The notes below the pieces were generated by a model. That model had not been told where the DNA came from. It was given only the letters and a program-made list of their open reading frames with translations, and did no database searches. A program made the translations under genes and the position numbers. 36,381 nt of DNA from Mycobacterium sp. 1081908.1 (lineage in GTDB: Bacteria > Actinomycetota > Actinomycetes > Mycobacteriales > Mycobacteriaceae), in the NCBI RefSeq assembly GCF_001673535.1, contig NZ_LZLY01000009.1, positions 1-36,381 on the forward strand, given 5' to 3'. Shown here piece after piece: positions 9,548-18,892 of the stretch; position 1 is the first letter of the stretch, and every line of letters begins with the position of its first letter.

Positions 9548-10108
9548 ATGAGGAGATCTTCGGAGCGGACCAAGACGGCGATCCTGGCGGCGGCTCGCGA
9601 GCGGTTCGGCGCGTCCGGTTTCCAGGCCGCCACCATTCGGGCGATCGCCGCGGACGCCGGGGTGGACCCCGCGATGGTGATGCGCTACTACGGCAGCAAG
9701 GACAAGCTGTTCGCCGCCGCGGCGGACTTCGACCTCCGATTCCCTGAGGTCGCCGAGGGTGACCGCACGCAGGTCGGGCGGGCGGTGGTCCGGCACTTCC
9801 TGGAACGCTGGGAGGGCGACGAGGCGCTGGTCATCCTGCTGCGGTCCAGCGCCACCAACGGCGAAGCCGCGCAACGGATGCACGAAATCTTCGGGTCCCA
9901 GCTGCAGCCGCTGGTCGCCACGCTGGCGCCGGCCGGGGAATCCGGGTTGCGGGCGGGCCTGATCGCCACCCAGATCTTGGGTATGGCGTTGTGCCGCTTC
10001 GTGTTACGGCTACCGCCGGTCGTCTCGATGAGCCGCGACGAGATCGTCGACTGGCTGGGGCCGACGATCCAGCGCTACCTCGGGCTACCGGAGGGCGCCG
10101 AGACTTAA
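9548..10108 (+). CDS. TetR/AcrR-family transcriptional regulator
   Basis: This 186-residue protein has an N-terminal TetR helix-turn-helix (about 5-50): TKTAILAAARERFGASGF, then TIRAIAADAGVDPAMVMRYY and GSKDKLFAAA. The remainder is a helical ligand-binding and dimerisation domain, which is less conserved. It diverges from the flavin monooxygenase gene, and the 101-bp intergenic region carries two palindromes and a half-site, so it probably represses both genes until a substrate-like ligand binds. The ligand is unknown. ATG 9548 lacks a ribosome binding site and is probably leaderless. Its TAA overlaps the stop codon of the convergent accD3 gene within a shared TTAA. Confidence 0.9.
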   Translation: MRRSSERTKTAILAAARERFGASGFQAATIRAIAADAGVDPAMVMRYYGSKDKLFAAAADFDLRFPEVAEGDRTQVGRAVVRHFLERWEGDEALVILLRSSATNGEAAQRMHEIFGSQLQPLVATLAPAGESGLRAGLIATQILGMALCRFVLRLPPVVSMSRDEIVDWLGPTIQRYLGLPEGAET

Positions 10109-11586
10109 GCCTCGCGAGGCAGGCCGATGCGACGGTAGCGCCGCAGCCGCGCGGCCAGCCGCTCGGCGGAGGGTATTTCGCGCAGCGCGCTCACCTCGGC
10201 CGCGATCGCGCGCGACAGTCGCTGGGAGAACTCACTAGGTTCGTCGGCGGCGTCGGGACGCTCGGCGACGACGATGTCGACAATCCCGGACTTCAACAGA
10301 TCGACCGACCGAATGCCTTGCGCCCCAGCAAGTTCCGGGGCGTGGGCGGTGTCGCGAAAGACGATCGCGCTCGCGCCCTCCGGCGGCAGGGGCGCCAGCC
10401 AGCCGTGCAGCGCGGCCAGCACCCGGTCGGCGGGCACCATCGCCAGCGCCGGGCCGCCGCTGCCCTGGCCCAACAGCACCGACACCGTCGGCGTCTCCAG
10501 CGTGACGAGCTCGGCCAGGCACTGGGCGATCTGCCCGGCCAGCCCGCCCTCCTCGGCCTCGGCCGACAGCGCCGGTCCGGCCGCGTCGATCAGCAACACC
10601 AGCGGCAGCCGCAGCTCCGCGGCCAGGGCCATGCCGCGGCGGGCCTCGCGCAGCGATGCGGGTCCGACGAGCCCCCCGCTGATCCGCTGCTGGCCCAGGA
10701 CCACGGCGGGCTGGCCGTTGAAGCGGGCCAGCGCCAGCAGGGTGGTCGCCGCTTCACCGCGCCCGGTACCGGACAGCAGCACGCAGTCGGTGGCGCCGTG
10801 CCGCAGCAGATGACCGACGCCGGGGCGGTCCGGCCGTCGTGACGCCACGACCGAGTCCCACGCCGGCACGTCGGGCGTCGGTTCCGGCGGCTCCGGCGCG
10901 GGCGGCGCACCGGGCGGGTCGGCGATCACCCGCAGCGCGCGATCCAGCATCGGGCGCAGCTCGTCGAGCGCGACCACGCCGTCGATCACCCCGTGCCGCT
11001 GCAAGTTCTCCGCGGTTTGGACGCCGGCCGGGAACGGTTCGCCATAGAGAAGCTGGTACACGCGCGGCCCGAGGAAGCCGATCAGGGCGCGCGGCTCGGC
11101 GAGCGTGATGTGGCCCAGCGATCCCCACGAGGCGAACACCCCGCCGGTGGTCGGGTGGCGCAGGTAGACCAGGTAGGGCAGGTGTTCTCGCTTGTGCAGC
11201 GTGACGGCCGCGGCGATCTTCACCATTTGCAGGAACGCGACCGTGCCCTCCTGCATGCGGGTGCCGCCCGAACTCGGCGAGGCCAGCAGCGGCAGCCGCT
11301 CGGCGGTGGCCCGTTCCACGGCCGCGGTGATCCGCTCGGCCGCGGCGACGCCGATCGAGCCGCCGAGGAAGTCGAACTCGCACACCACGACCGCGAGGCG
11401 GCGCCCGAGTATGCGGCCCTCGCCGGTGAGCACCGCTTCGTCCAGGCCGGTGGCGGCGCGCGCGTCGGCGAGCTCGCGCGCATAGGACTCGGAGACCGGC
11501 ACGGCCATCGGATCGCTGTCCCAACTCACAAAAGAGCCCTCGTCGAGCACGGCATCCAGCAGCTGTCCGGTCGTGGTGCGAGTCAC
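10105..11586 (-). CDS. accD3: Acetyl/propionyl-CoA carboxylase carboxyltransferase-type subunit AccD3
   Basis: This 493-residue protein has two crotonase-like carboxyltransferase halves. The N-half (to about 245) contains GGSIGVAAAERI, SPSSGGTRMQEGT and ASWGSLGHITLAEPRALIGF. The C-half contains VLGQQRISGGLVGPASLREA and a second oxyanion-loop region near VLLGQGSGGPALAM. It is expected to transfer carboxyl groups from a biotinylated carrier to an acyl-CoA. In mycobacteria AccD3 (Rv0904c) is one of several AccD proteins and its partner and substrate are poorly defined. No biotin carrier or carboxylase subunit is encoded nearby. The GTG start at 11586 is 26 bp from the divergent echA6 start. Confidence 0.92.
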   Translation of the reverse strand: MTRTTTGQLLDAVLDEGSFVSWDSDPMAVPVSESYARELADARAATGLDEAVLTGEGRILGRRLAVVVCEFDFLGGSIGVAAAERITAAVERATAERLPLLASPSSGGTRMQEGTVAFLQMVKIAAAVTLHKREHLPYLVYLRHPTTGGVFASWGSLGHITLAEPRALIGFLGPRVYQLLYGEPFPAGVQTAENLQRHGVIDGVVALDELRPMLDRALRVIADPPGAPPAPEPPEPTPDVPAWDSVVASRRPDRPGVGHLLRHGATDCVLLSGTGRGEAATTLLALARFNGQPAVVLGQQRISGGLVGPASLREARRGMALAAELRLPLVLLIDAAGPALSAEAEEGGLAGQIAQCLAELVTLETPTVSVLLGQGSGGPALAMVPADRVLAALHGWLAPLPPEGASAIVFRDTAHAPELAGAQGIRSVDLLKSGIVDIVVAERPDAADEPSEFSQRLSRAIAAEVSALREIPSAERLAARLRRYRRIGLPREA

Positions 11587-11596
11587 GGAACGAGGC

Positions 11597-11602
11597 TATA
11601 TA
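11597..11602. promoter_or_regulatory. Symmetric -10 element shared by accD3 and echA6
   Basis: TATATA sits at the exact centre of the 26-bp gap between the accD3 GTG (first base 11586) and the echA6 ATG (first base 11613). It is within the 8-bp palindrome CTATATAG. The hexamer is 11 bases from each start codon, so a start site about seven bases downstream would give a leader of about four bases on both strands. Neither gene has a Shine-Dalgarno sequence in the gap. Confidence 0.55.
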
Positions 11603-11612
11603 GGCTGGGTTA

Positions 11613-12347
11613 ATGATCGGCGTGACCCAGACCGAAGCCGTTATGACCATCGAGCTGCAGCGCCCCGAGCGTCGCAACGCCCTGAATTCCCAGCTCGTCG
11701 ACGAGTTGCGCGAGGCGATCCAGAAGGCCGGCGACGACGGATCGACGCACGCGATCGTGCTGACCGGTCAGGGCACCGTGTTCTGCGCGGGCGCGGACCT
11801 CTCCGGGGACGCCTTCGCCGCCGACTATCCCGACCGGCTCATCGAGCTGCACAAGGTCATGGACGCGGCGCCGATCGTCATAATCGGGGCCATCAATGGC
11901 CCCGCCATCGGCGCCGGTTTGCAGCTGGCCATGCAATGCGACCTGCGGGTGGCCGCGCCGGACGCGTTCTTTCAGTTTCCCACCGCGAAATACGGCCTGG
12001 CCCTGGATAACTGGAGCATCCGTCGGTTGTCTTCGCTGGTCGGTCACGGGCGGGCCCGCGCGATGTTGCTGACCGCGGAGAAGCTGACCGCCGAGGTGGC
12101 GCTGCAAACCGGAATGGTCAACCGGATCGGGACGCTGGCCGACGCGCAGGCCTGGGCCGCCGAGGTGGCGCACCTGGCGCCGCTGGCGATTCAGCACGCC
12201 AAGCGGGTGCTCAACGACGACGGCTCCATCGAGGAGGCCTGGCCCGAGCACAAGGAGCTCTTCGACAGGGCCTGGTCCAGTCAGGACGTCGTCGAAGCGC
12301 AGCTCGCGCGGATCGAGAAGCGGCCGCCGAAGTTCCAGGGAGCCTGA
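11613..12347 (+). CDS. echA6: Enoyl-CoA hydratase-family acyl-CoA binding protein EchA6
   Basis: This 244-residue crotonase-fold protein is nearly identical along its length to Rv0905. It has [12 protein letters not shown] (oxyanion loop 1), [20 protein letters not shown] (loop 2), [20 protein letters not shown] and the C-terminus [11 protein letters not shown]. tuberculosis EchA6 lacks the catalytic glutamates of true hydratases. It binds long acyl-CoAs and links them to FAS-II mycolic acid synthesis, and it is the target of the THPP inhibitor series. The same role is expected here. The ATG at 11613 follows a symmetric TATATA element and is probably nearly leaderless. The next gene starts five bases after its stop. 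Confidence 0.95.
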   Translation: MIGVTQTEAVMTIELQRPERRNALNSQLVDELREAIQKAGDDGSTHAIVLTGQGTVFCAGADLSGDAFAADYPDRLIELHKVMDAAPIVIIGAINGPAIGAGLQLAMQCDLRVAAPDAFFQFPTAKYGLALDNWSIRRLSSLVGHGRARAMLLTAEKLTAEVALQTGMVNRIGTLADAQAWAAEVAHLAPLAIQHAKRVLNDDGSIEEAWPEHKELFDRAWSSQDVVEAQLARIEKRPPKFQGA

Positions 12348-12352
12348 CAGGC

Positions 12353-13471
12353 ATGCCGCGGGGGGCGCTGCGACTGGCCGCCGGCACGGCCTCGCTGGCG
12401 GTCGGCAGTTGGTTGGTGCGCGCGCTGCACGGCGCGCCGGCCGCCCTCGGTGCGTCGCCCGCCTCCATCCGCGCGGTGGTGGAGGGGTCGCCGCATTATT
12501 CCGACGGCGAGTTCGTCAACCTCGACCCCGCCTCGATCTACAAGATGGATCGCGAGGAGCTGCGGCTCATCGTGTGGGAGTTCCTGGGCAACCGCGGCGG
12601 CAGCCGTCCGAGGGCGCCGATCCCGCTTGCCACCCCCGAAATCTACGAGGGCGACGCCGCCCGGCTGGCCGTCAGCTGGTTCGGTCACTCGACGGCGCTG
12701 CTGGAAATCGACGGCTACCGCGTGCTGACCGACCCGGTGTGGAGCGATCGATGCTCGCCGTCGGACACCGTCGGGCCGCAGCGGCTGCATCCGCCGCCGG
12801 TGCAACTCGAGGGGCTGCCCGCCGTCGACGCGGTGGTGATCAGCCACGACCACTACGACCACCTCGACATCGACACCGTCATGGCGCTGGCGCATACGCA
12901 GCGGGCTCCGTTCTTCGTGCCCCTCGGGGTGGGCGCCCACCTGCGCGCGTGGGGGATTCCAGAGCACCGCATCGTCGAACTCGACTGGCATCAGGGCGCC
13001 AAGCTCGACGAGCTCACGGTGATTTGCATGCCGGCGCGGCACTTTTCGGGCCGCTTCATAGATCGGAATACGACGCTCTGGGCATCCTGGGTCTTTCTTG
13101 GCCCCCGTCACCGCGCCTACTTCGGCGGCGACACCGGCTACACCAAGAGCTTCACGCAGATCGGAGCCGACCACGGCCCGTTCGACCTGACCCTGTTGCC
13201 GATCGGCGCCTATAACACCGCGTGGCCGGACATCCACATGAACCCCGAGGAGGCGGTTCGCGCGCACCTGGACGTCACCGACTCGGGTTCCGGGCTGCTG
13301 GTGCCCATCCACTGGGGGACGTTCCGGCTGGCCCCGCACCCGTGGGCCGAGCCCGTCGAGCGCCTGCTGGCGGCGGCGACCCCAGCCCGGGTCGAGGTGG
13401 CGGTGCCGCTGCCCGGCCAGCGCATCGATCCCGCCGCACCGCGCAGGTTCAATCCGTGGTGGCGGCTCTGA
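12353..13471 (+). CDS. Metallo-beta-lactamase-fold hydrolase (Rv0906-like, NAPE-PLD-like)
   Basis: This 372-residue protein has the metal-binding motif SHDHYDH (residues 164-170; His165, His167, Asp169, His170). Further ligand candidates lie in MPARHFSGRF, YFGGDTGYT and PIHWGTFRLAPHPWAEP. This arrangement is that of the UlaG/NAPE-hydrolysing phospholipase D branch of metallo-beta-lactamase-fold enzymes. A hydrophobic N-terminal stretch (about 5-25) could be a membrane anchor or signal. The substrate is unknown, and a phosphodiester or lipid amide is plausible from the family. It follows echA6 by five bases, suggesting cotranscription. Its 3' end overlaps the convergent methyltransferase-like gene by 23 bp. 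Confidence 0.9.
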   Translation: MPRGALRLAAGTASLAVGSWLVRALHGAPAALGASPASIRAVVEGSPHYSDGEFVNLDPASIYKMDREELRLIVWEFLGNRGGSRPRAPIPLATPEIYEGDAARLAVSWFGHSTALLEIDGYRVLTDPVWSDRCSPSDTVGPQRLHPPPVQLEGLPAVDAVVISHDHYDHLDIDTVMALAHTQRAPFFVPLGVGAHLRAWGIPEHRIVELDWHQGAKLDELTVICMPARHFSGRFIDRNTTLWASWVFLGPRHRAYFGGDTGYTKSFTQIGADHGPFDLTLLPIGAYNTAWPDIHMNPEEAVRAHLDVTDSGSGLLVPIHWGTFRLAPHPWAEPVERLLAAATPARVEVAVPLPGQRIDPAAPRRFNPWWRL

Positions 13472-14021
13472 CCCGCTCGTACACCGTCACGCGGTCGTGT
13501 TGGCCCCACCATTGAACCGGCTCGCGGGAATCGACTTCGGTCCAGTCGGTGTCGAGTATCCAGTGCATCCGATCGTCGCCGGTGGCGCCGCCGTGGCCGT
13601 CGCCGACGTAGATGACGCGATTTCCCTTGTAGGCGTTCAGGATCCGCGCGCCGACGTCCTGGCCGTGGGGCGGCCACGAGAGGAACAGCGTCCGGTCGGG
13701 GTGCAGCGCCGCCGCTTCGGCGCAGTCCTTCGCGCCGACCCCGACGTGCAGGACTTCGTCGTGCCATCCGTTGGTGGCCAGGTCCGCACCCGGGTTGAGG
13801 TCGTAGCAGACGACGCCGACACCGACCTGCGCGAGCAGGTAGGCCCAATACCCGGTCCCCGCGATCGGATCGACCAGGCCACCGTGGGCGTGCTGCGCGA
13901 CGAACGTGATGGTGTCGGGGTCGGGGATGGTCCAGCAGTATTTCCGGACGAGCAGCTGCCGGTTCGGCGTGCGCGCCATGCTTTCTTCTACGCTTCGGTC
14001 CAAACGGAACTCACCGACCAC
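13449..14021 (-). CDS. SAM-dependent methyltransferase-like protein, start uncertain
   Basis: At least 190 residues are encoded. A glycine-rich motif I (GLVDPIAGTGYWAYLLAQVG) followed by VVCYDLNPGAD fits a class I methyltransferase SAM site, and LSWPPH resembles motif IV. A GDGHGGATGDD segment follows. The substrate is unknown. The first GTG is at 14021 and an ATG is at 13980. The same frame continues upstream with protein-like sequence (DIDNPYWEAVRD, CVEADSFRGNP) back to about 14093 and is open to 14174 without any ATG, GTG or TTG. A good AGGAGAG site lies at 14123-14129. The real start may therefore be a rare codon (CTG 14093 or ATT 14138), or a sequencing error is present. In H37Rv no gene separates the flanking pair. 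Confidence 0.72.
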   Translation of the reverse strand: MVGEFRLDRSVEESMARTPNRQLLVRKYCWTIPDPDTITFVAQHAHGGLVDPIAGTGYWAYLLAQVGVGVVCYDLNPGADLATNGWHDEVLHVGVGAKDCAEAAALHPDRTLFLSWPPHGQDVGARILNAYKGNRVIYVGDGHGGATGDDRMHWILDTDWTEVDSREPVQWWGQHDRVTVYERVRAATTD

Positions 14022-14225
14022 GGGGTTGCCCCGGAAACTGTCGGCCTCGACGCAATCCCTGACGGCCTCCCAGTAGGGATTGTCGATGTCCAGATCGTCC
14101 GTGTCTAAGACCTTTCGTCGCGCTCTCCTGAAGATAATGTGGCGCCGCGTCGTGTCCGCGGGGGGTCCGGGATGTTAAATCGGTTGTCGTTCCGCCGGCC
14201 ATCGTCGCCGCGCTAGGGTTCGGCC

Positions 14226-15806
14226 ATGACGAAACGCGCGGCAACGGCTGCGGCGGTGGCTTTGCTCGCGTTGACGGCGTGCGGGCCCGCGCCGCCGATG
14301 TCCAGCCCGACGCCCGCGCCGTCCGGCGCGCCGCCCAACGAGGTGTCGGGCCTGGCGATCCCCGCCGGCCGCGTCGACGAGGCCGTGGCGAAGGTCGACG
14401 GCCTGGTCGGCGACCTGATGAATAGCACCGGCATCCCCGGGATGGCGGTAGCCATCGTTCACGGCGGAAAGACCGTATACGCCAAGGGGTTCGGGGTCAG
14501 GGACGCAAGCAAAGGCGATGCGCAGGACAACAAGGTGGACGCCGACACCGTCTTCCAATTGGCGTCGGTGTCCAAATCCGTCGGTGCGACGGTGATGGCG
14601 CACGAAGTCGGTGACGGCGTGGTCACCTGGGACACGCCCGTGGGGTCCAAGCTGCCGTGGTTCGCGCTGAGCGACCCCTACGTAACCGGCCACGTGACCA
14701 TCGCCGACCTGTACTCGCACCGTTCCGGGCTGCCCGACCACGCCGGTGACAAGCTGGAGGCCCTGGGCTATGACCGCCGCCAGGTGCTCGAACGCCTGAA
14801 GTACCTGCCGCTGGCGGCTTTCCGGAACAGCTACGCCTACACCAACTTCGGCGTGACGGCGGCCGCCGAAGCGGTCGCGGCCGCGGCGGGCAAACCGTGG
14901 GAGGACCTGTCCGCCGACGTGCTGTACCGCCCGCTGGGGATGACGGCCACGAGTTCGCGTTTCGCCGACTTCGTCGCCAGGCCCGACCACGCCGTCAATC
15001 ACGTCAAGGTCGGCGACAAGTGGGAGCAGCGCTTCCAGCGCGATCCGGATCAGCAGTCGGCCGCGGGCGGGGTGAGCTCGTCGGTGAACGACATGGCGCA
15101 CTGGCTGATCATGTTGCTGGGCAACGGGACTTACCAGGGCCAGCGCATCGCATCCGCGGAAGCCCTGCTGCCCGCCACCACCGCGCAGGTCGTCTCGGTT
15201 CCCGCGACGACACCGAAGGCCCGCTCCGGGTTCTACGGTTACGGATTCAACGTGTCGGTGACCTCGTCGGGGCGCGCGCAGTACAGCCATTCCGGTGCCT
15301 TCGCGTTGGGGGAGGCGACGAACTTCGTGGTGCTGCCGTCGGAGGATGTGGGCATCATCGCGCTGACGAACGCGGCGCCCATCGGCGTGCCGGAGACGCT
15401 GACCGCCGAGTTCATGGATCTGGTGCAGTACGGCCAGATTCGGGAGAACTGGGCCGAGCTGTACAAGCAGGCGATCGGCTGGATGAACAACCCGGAGGGT
15501 TCGCTGGTCGGCAAGCAGCCGCCGGCCAACCCGGTCCCGGCACGGCCACTGCGCGACTATGCCGGCGTGTATGCCAGCGACTACTGGGGCCCGGCCGTGG
15601 TGACCGAGCGCGACGGCGTGCTGCAGCTGTCGCTGGGGCCGAAAAATCGGACGTTCACACTGGCGCACTGGGACGGTGACACCTTCACCTTCGCGATCAC
15701 GGACGAGAACGCCCCGCCCGGAACGATTTCCAAAGCCACCTTCGTCGGCAACACCCTGAACCTGGAGTACTTCGACTCCGACAAATTGGGAACCTTCATC
15801 CGATGA
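14226..15806 (+). CDS. Serine beta-lactamase/DD-peptidase-like lipoprotein (Rv0907-like)
   Basis: This 526-residue protein has a lipoprotein signal ([19 protein letters not shown], lipobox LTAC with Cys19) followed by a Pro/Ser-rich linker. Its class C beta-lactamase/DD-carboxypeptidase domain has the SxxK motif SVSK (114-117), the YxN motif YTN (205-207) and a HSG triad in [13 protein letters not shown]-terminal beta-rich extension (about 430-526) resembles the DUF3471-type tail of such esterases. It probably acts at the outer membrane face or in the periplasm on peptidoglycan or an ester. Beta-lactam hydrolysis is not assured. Its TGA overlaps the ctpE ATG (ATGA), so the two are translationally coupled. 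Confidence 0.9.
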   Translation: MTKRAATAAAVALLALTACGPAPPMSSPTPAPSGAPPNEVSGLAIPAGRVDEAVAKVDGLVGDLMNSTGIPGMAVAIVHGGKTVYAKGFGVRDASKGDAQDNKVDADTVFQLASVSKSVGATVMAHEVGDGVVTWDTPVGSKLPWFALSDPYVTGHVTIADLYSHRSGLPDHAGDKLEALGYDRRQVLERLKYLPLAAFRNSYAYTNFGVTAAAEAVAAAAGKPWEDLSADVLYRPLGMTATSSRFADFVARPDHAVNHVKVGDKWEQRFQRDPDQQSAAGGVSSSVNDMAHWLIMLLGNGTYQGQRIASAEALLPATTAQVVSVPATTPKARSGFYGYGFNVSVTSSGRAQYSHSGAFALGEATNFVVLPSEDVGIIALTNAAPIGVPETLTAEFMDLVQYGQIRENWAELYKQAIGWMNNPEGSLVGKQPPANPVPARPLRDYAGVYASDYWGPAVVTERDGVLQLSLGPKNRTFTLAHWDGDTFTFAITDENAPPGTISKATFVGNTLNLEYFDSDKLGTFIR

Positions 15807-18190
15807 TCGCGGGCCTCACCGATGCCGAAGTGGCGCGGCGGGTAGCCGGGGGCAAGACCAACGCCGTCCCGGAACGCGCCACCCGCAGCGTCGCGGCCAT
15901 CGTTCGCGCCAACGTCTTCACCCGGATCAATGCCATCCTCGGCGTCCTGCTGCTGATCGTGCTCGCGACGGGCTCGGTGATCAACGGGCTGTTCGGCCTG
16001 CTCATCATCGCCAACAGCGTCATCGGCATGGTGCAGGAGATCCGGGCCAAACAGACGCTGGACAAACTCGCGATCGTCGGACAGGCGAAACCGTTGGTGC
16101 GCAGGCAATCCGGGACCACCACGCTGATGCCGGGCGAGGTTGTCCTCGATGACATCATCGAGCTCGGTCCCGGCGACCAGGTCGTCGTCGACGGAGAAGT
16201 CGTGGAGGGGGAGAACCTCGAGGTCGACGAATCGCTGCTGACCGGCGAGGCGGACCCGATCACCAAGGCCCCGGGCGATGCGGTGATGTCGGGCAGCTTC
16301 GTCGTCACCGGCATTGGCGCCTATCGCGCGACCAAGGTCGGCCCCGAGGCCTACGCCGCCAAGCTCGCCGAGGAGGCCAGCAAGTTCAGCCTGGTGAAAT
16401 CCGAACTGCGCAATGGGATCAACCGGATCCTGCAGTTCGTCACCTATTTGTTGGTGCCGGCCGGGCTGCTGACCATCTACTCCCAGTTCTTCACCACGCA
16501 CGCCGGCTGGCGGCAATCGGTACTGCGGACGGTCGGGGCGCTGGTGCCCATGGTGCCCGAGGGCCTGGTCTTGCTGACGTCGGTCGCGTTCGCGGTCGGG
16601 GTGATCCGGCTCGGCCAACGGCAATGCCTGGTGCAGGAACTGCCCGCCATCGAGGGCTTGGCGCGCGTCGACGTGGTGTGCGCCGACAAGACGGGCACCC
16701 TGACCGAAAGCGGCATGCGGGTTTCCGAGGTGGTCGAGGTCGTGCAGTCCGAGCCGGTCTCCGACGCGCTGGCCGCGCTGGCCGCGGCCGACGCGCGCCC
16801 CAATGCGAGCATGCGAGCGATCGGCGAAACCTTTGACCGGTCACCGGGCTGGATCCCCAGCGCCACCGCGCCTTTCAAGTCGGCCACCAAATGGAGCGGC
16901 GTGTCCTTCGGTGACCGGGGTGATTGGGTGATCGGCGCGCCCGACGTGCTGCTGGACCCGGCGTCGGAAGCCGCCGAACGGGCGGAGGGCATCGGGGCGC
17001 AAGGGCTGCGGGTCCTGCTGCTGGGTCGCGGCGACGTGGCCGTGGACCACCCCGACGCGCCGGGCCGGGTCACCCCGGTCGCGCTGGTGGTGCTCGAGCA
17101 GAGGGTGCGCCCCGACGCCCGCGAGACCCTGGATTACTTTGCAGCCCAGGGTGTTTCGGTCAAGGTGGTCTCGGGCGACAACGCGGTGTCGGTCGGGGCC
17201 GTCGCGGGCAAGCTCGGGCTGCGCGGCGATGCGATGGACGCCCGTCAACTACCCACGGAACCGGCCGAGCTGGCCGACGCGCTGGACAGCCACACCACCT
17301 TCGGACGGGTCCGGCCCGACCAGAAGCGGGCGATCGTGCGGGCGCTGCAATCGCACGGCCACAGCGTGGCGATGACCGGCGACGGCGTCAACGACGTGCT
17401 GGCGCTCAAGGACGCCGACATCGGCGTCGCGATGGGCGCCGGCAGCCCGGCGTCGCGCGCGGTCGCGCAGATCGTCCTGCTGGACAACAGGTTTGCCACG
17501 CTGCCGTATGTCGTCGGCGAGGGCCGGCGGGTGATCGGCAACATCGAGCGGGTCGCCAGCCTGTTCTTGACCAAGACGGTGTACTCGGTGCTGCTGGCGC
17601 TGTTCGTGGGCATCGAATGCCTGCTCGCCAAGCCGCTCCACGCCGACCCGCTGCTGTACCCGTTCCAGCCGATCCACGTCACCATCGCGGCGTGGTTCAC
17701 CATCGGCATCCCGTCGTTCATTCTGTCGCTGGCGCCCAACAACGAACGCGCGTACCCGGGCTTCGTGCGCCGGGTCGTGTCGTCCGCGCTGCCATCCGGG
17801 CTCGTCGTCGGCGCGGCGACGTTCGCCTCCTACCTGGTGGCCTACCACGGGCGCCACGCCACGTTCCAGCAGCAGGAGCAGGCGTCGACGGCGGCGCTGA
17901 TCACGTTGCTGGTGACCGCGCTGTGGGTGCTCGCGGTGGCCGCGCGGCCCTACCAATGGTGGCGGGTGGCGCTGGTGGTGTTCTCCGGCCTGGCCTACGT
18001 GGTGATCTTCAGCATCCCGCTGGCACAGCAGAAGTTCCTGCTCGACCCGTCGAACCCGGCGCTGACGTCGGCCGCCCTGGGCATCGGCGTGATGGGCGCC
18101 GCCGCGATCGAGGCGACGTGGTGGATCCGGGCCCGGGCGCTGGGGGTGCAACCGCGGCTGTGGCGGGAGGCGGCGACAGCCGCCAAGTAA
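15803..18190 (+). CDS. ctpE: P-type cation ATPase CtpE
   Basis: This 795-residue P-type ATPase has the actuator motif TGEA (147-150), PEGL in TM4 (252-255) and the phosphorylation motif DKTGTL with Asp295. The hinge [20 protein letters not shown] and a C-terminal block of about six membrane helices follow. The mycobacterial CtpE family has been linked to calcium uptake. The PEGL motif and absence of an N-terminal heavy-metal domain fit a non-heavy-metal pump. Length and motifs match Rv0908 and look complete. The start overlaps the lipoprotein stop, and the antitoxin-like gene follows after 34 bases. Confidence 0.95.
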   Translation: MIAGLTDAEVARRVAGGKTNAVPERATRSVAAIVRANVFTRINAILGVLLLIVLATGSVINGLFGLLIIANSVIGMVQEIRAKQTLDKLAIVGQAKPLVRRQSGTTTLMPGEVVLDDIIELGPGDQVVVDGEVVEGENLEVDESLLTGEADPITKAPGDAVMSGSFVVTGIGAYRATKVGPEAYAAKLAEEASKFSLVKSELRNGINRILQFVTYLLVPAGLLTIYSQFFTTHAGWRQSVLRTVGALVPMVPEGLVLLTSVAFAVGVIRLGQRQCLVQELPAIEGLARVDVVCADKTGTLTESGMRVSEVVEVVQSEPVSDALAALAAADARPNASMRAIGETFDRSPGWIPSATAPFKSATKWSGVSFGDRGDWVIGAPDVLLDPASEAAERAEGIGAQGLRVLLLGRGDVAVDHPDAPGRVTPVALVVLEQRVRPDARETLDYFAAQGVSVKVVSGDNAVSVGAVAGKLGLRGDAMDARQLPTEPAELADALDSHTTFGRVRPDQKRAIVRALQSHGHSVAMTGDGVNDVLALKDADIGVAMGAGSPASRAVAQIVLLDNRFATLPYVVGEGRRVIGNIERVASLFLTKTVYSVLLALFVGIECLLAKPLHADPLLYPFQPIHVTIAAWFTIGIPSFILSLAPNNERAYPGFVRRVVSSALPSGLVVGAATFASYLVAYHGRHATFQQQEQASTAALITLLVTALWVLAVAARPYQWWRVALVVFSGLAYVVIFSIPLAQQKFLLDPSNPALTSAALGIGVMGAAAIEATWWIRARALGVQPRLWREAATAAK

Positions 18191-18224
18191 AATTCCGGGC
18201 GAATCCTCGGGAAGGGGCACGCAG

Positions 18225-18326
18225 ATGGGATTCCTGGACAAAGCGAAGGACCTGTTGGCGCAGAACGTCGACAAGGTCGAGATGGCGATCGATCAGGCCG
18301 GCGAATTCGGCGACCGGGTGAACTAG
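18225..18326 (+). CDS. Truncated Rv0909-like (MT0933 family) antitoxin
   Basis: The sequence encodes 33 residues, starting [20 protein letters not shown] and ending GEFGDRVN. The start matches the antitoxin family represented by Rv0909, whose members are usually about 50-60 residues. Here the reading frame stops at TAG 18326 where the helix normally continues, and only four bases separate it from the toxin-like gene, so no coding remnant of the missing C-terminus fits in between. GGAAGGGG seven bases upstream of ATG 18225 is a strong ribosome binding site. The gene could be a minimal antitoxin, a broken one, or now just a leader peptide for translation of the next gene. Confidence 0.7.
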   Translation: MGFLDKAKDLLAQNVDKVEMAIDQAGEFGDRVN

Positions 18327-18330
18327 GCGC

Positions 18331-18804
18331 ATGGCGAAACTCTCCGGATCGATCGACGTCCCACTGCCGCCCGAGGTGGCCTGGAAGCACGCCTCCGACC
18401 TGTCCCGCTACAAGGAATGGCTGACCATCCACCGGGTGTGGCGCAGCACGTTGCCCGACGACATCGAAAAGGGGACGGTCGTCGAGTCGATCGTCGAGGT
18501 CAAGGGCATGTACAACCGGATCAAGTGGACGGTGGTGCGCTACAAGCCACCGGAAGGAATGACGCTCAACGGCGACGGCGTCGGCGGCGTCAAGGTGAAG
18601 CTGATGGCCAAGGTGCGGCCGGCGGACGAGGGTTCCACCGTGGGATTCGACGTCCATCTCGGTGGTCCCGCGCTGTTCGGGCCGATCGGCATGATCGTGG
18701 CCGCCGCGCTGCGCAGCGACATCAACCAGTCGCTGCGGAACTTCGTCCGGGTGTTCACCGCCGCCGATCCCCGCACGAACGGTGACGGCGGCGTCCATCG
18801 CTGA
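18331..18804 (+). CDS. Rv0910-like SRPBCC-fold protein, putative toxin
   Basis: This 157-residue protein has a polyketide cyclase/START-like (SRPBCC) fold signature. The N-terminus MAKLSGSIDVPLPPEVAWKH is followed by DLSRYKEWLTIHRVWR and alternating strands, with a long C-terminal helix (ALRSDINQSLRNFVRVF). Rv0910 was reported as the toxin partner of Rv0909. SRPBCC proteins otherwise bind hydrophobic ligands, so a lipid-binding role is a real alternative. ATG 18331 follows the antitoxin stop by four bases and has no clear own ribosome binding site, which suggests coupled translation. The partner antitoxin is truncated here while this gene is intact. Confidence 0.85.
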   Translation: MAKLSGSIDVPLPPEVAWKHASDLSRYKEWLTIHRVWRSTLPDDIEKGTVVESIVEVKGMYNRIKWTVVRYKPPEGMTLNGDGVGGVKVKLMAKVRPADEGSTVGFDVHLGGPALFGPIGMIVAAALRSDINQSLRNFVRVFTAADPRTNGDGGVHR

Positions 18805-18892
18805 TCGCGACCGATGAGTTTTCGCCTCGGCGCCAGTCGATACGTGTGAACCCCGATGGCGGGGCCACTACGACACGCGAGGAGGGGTCATC

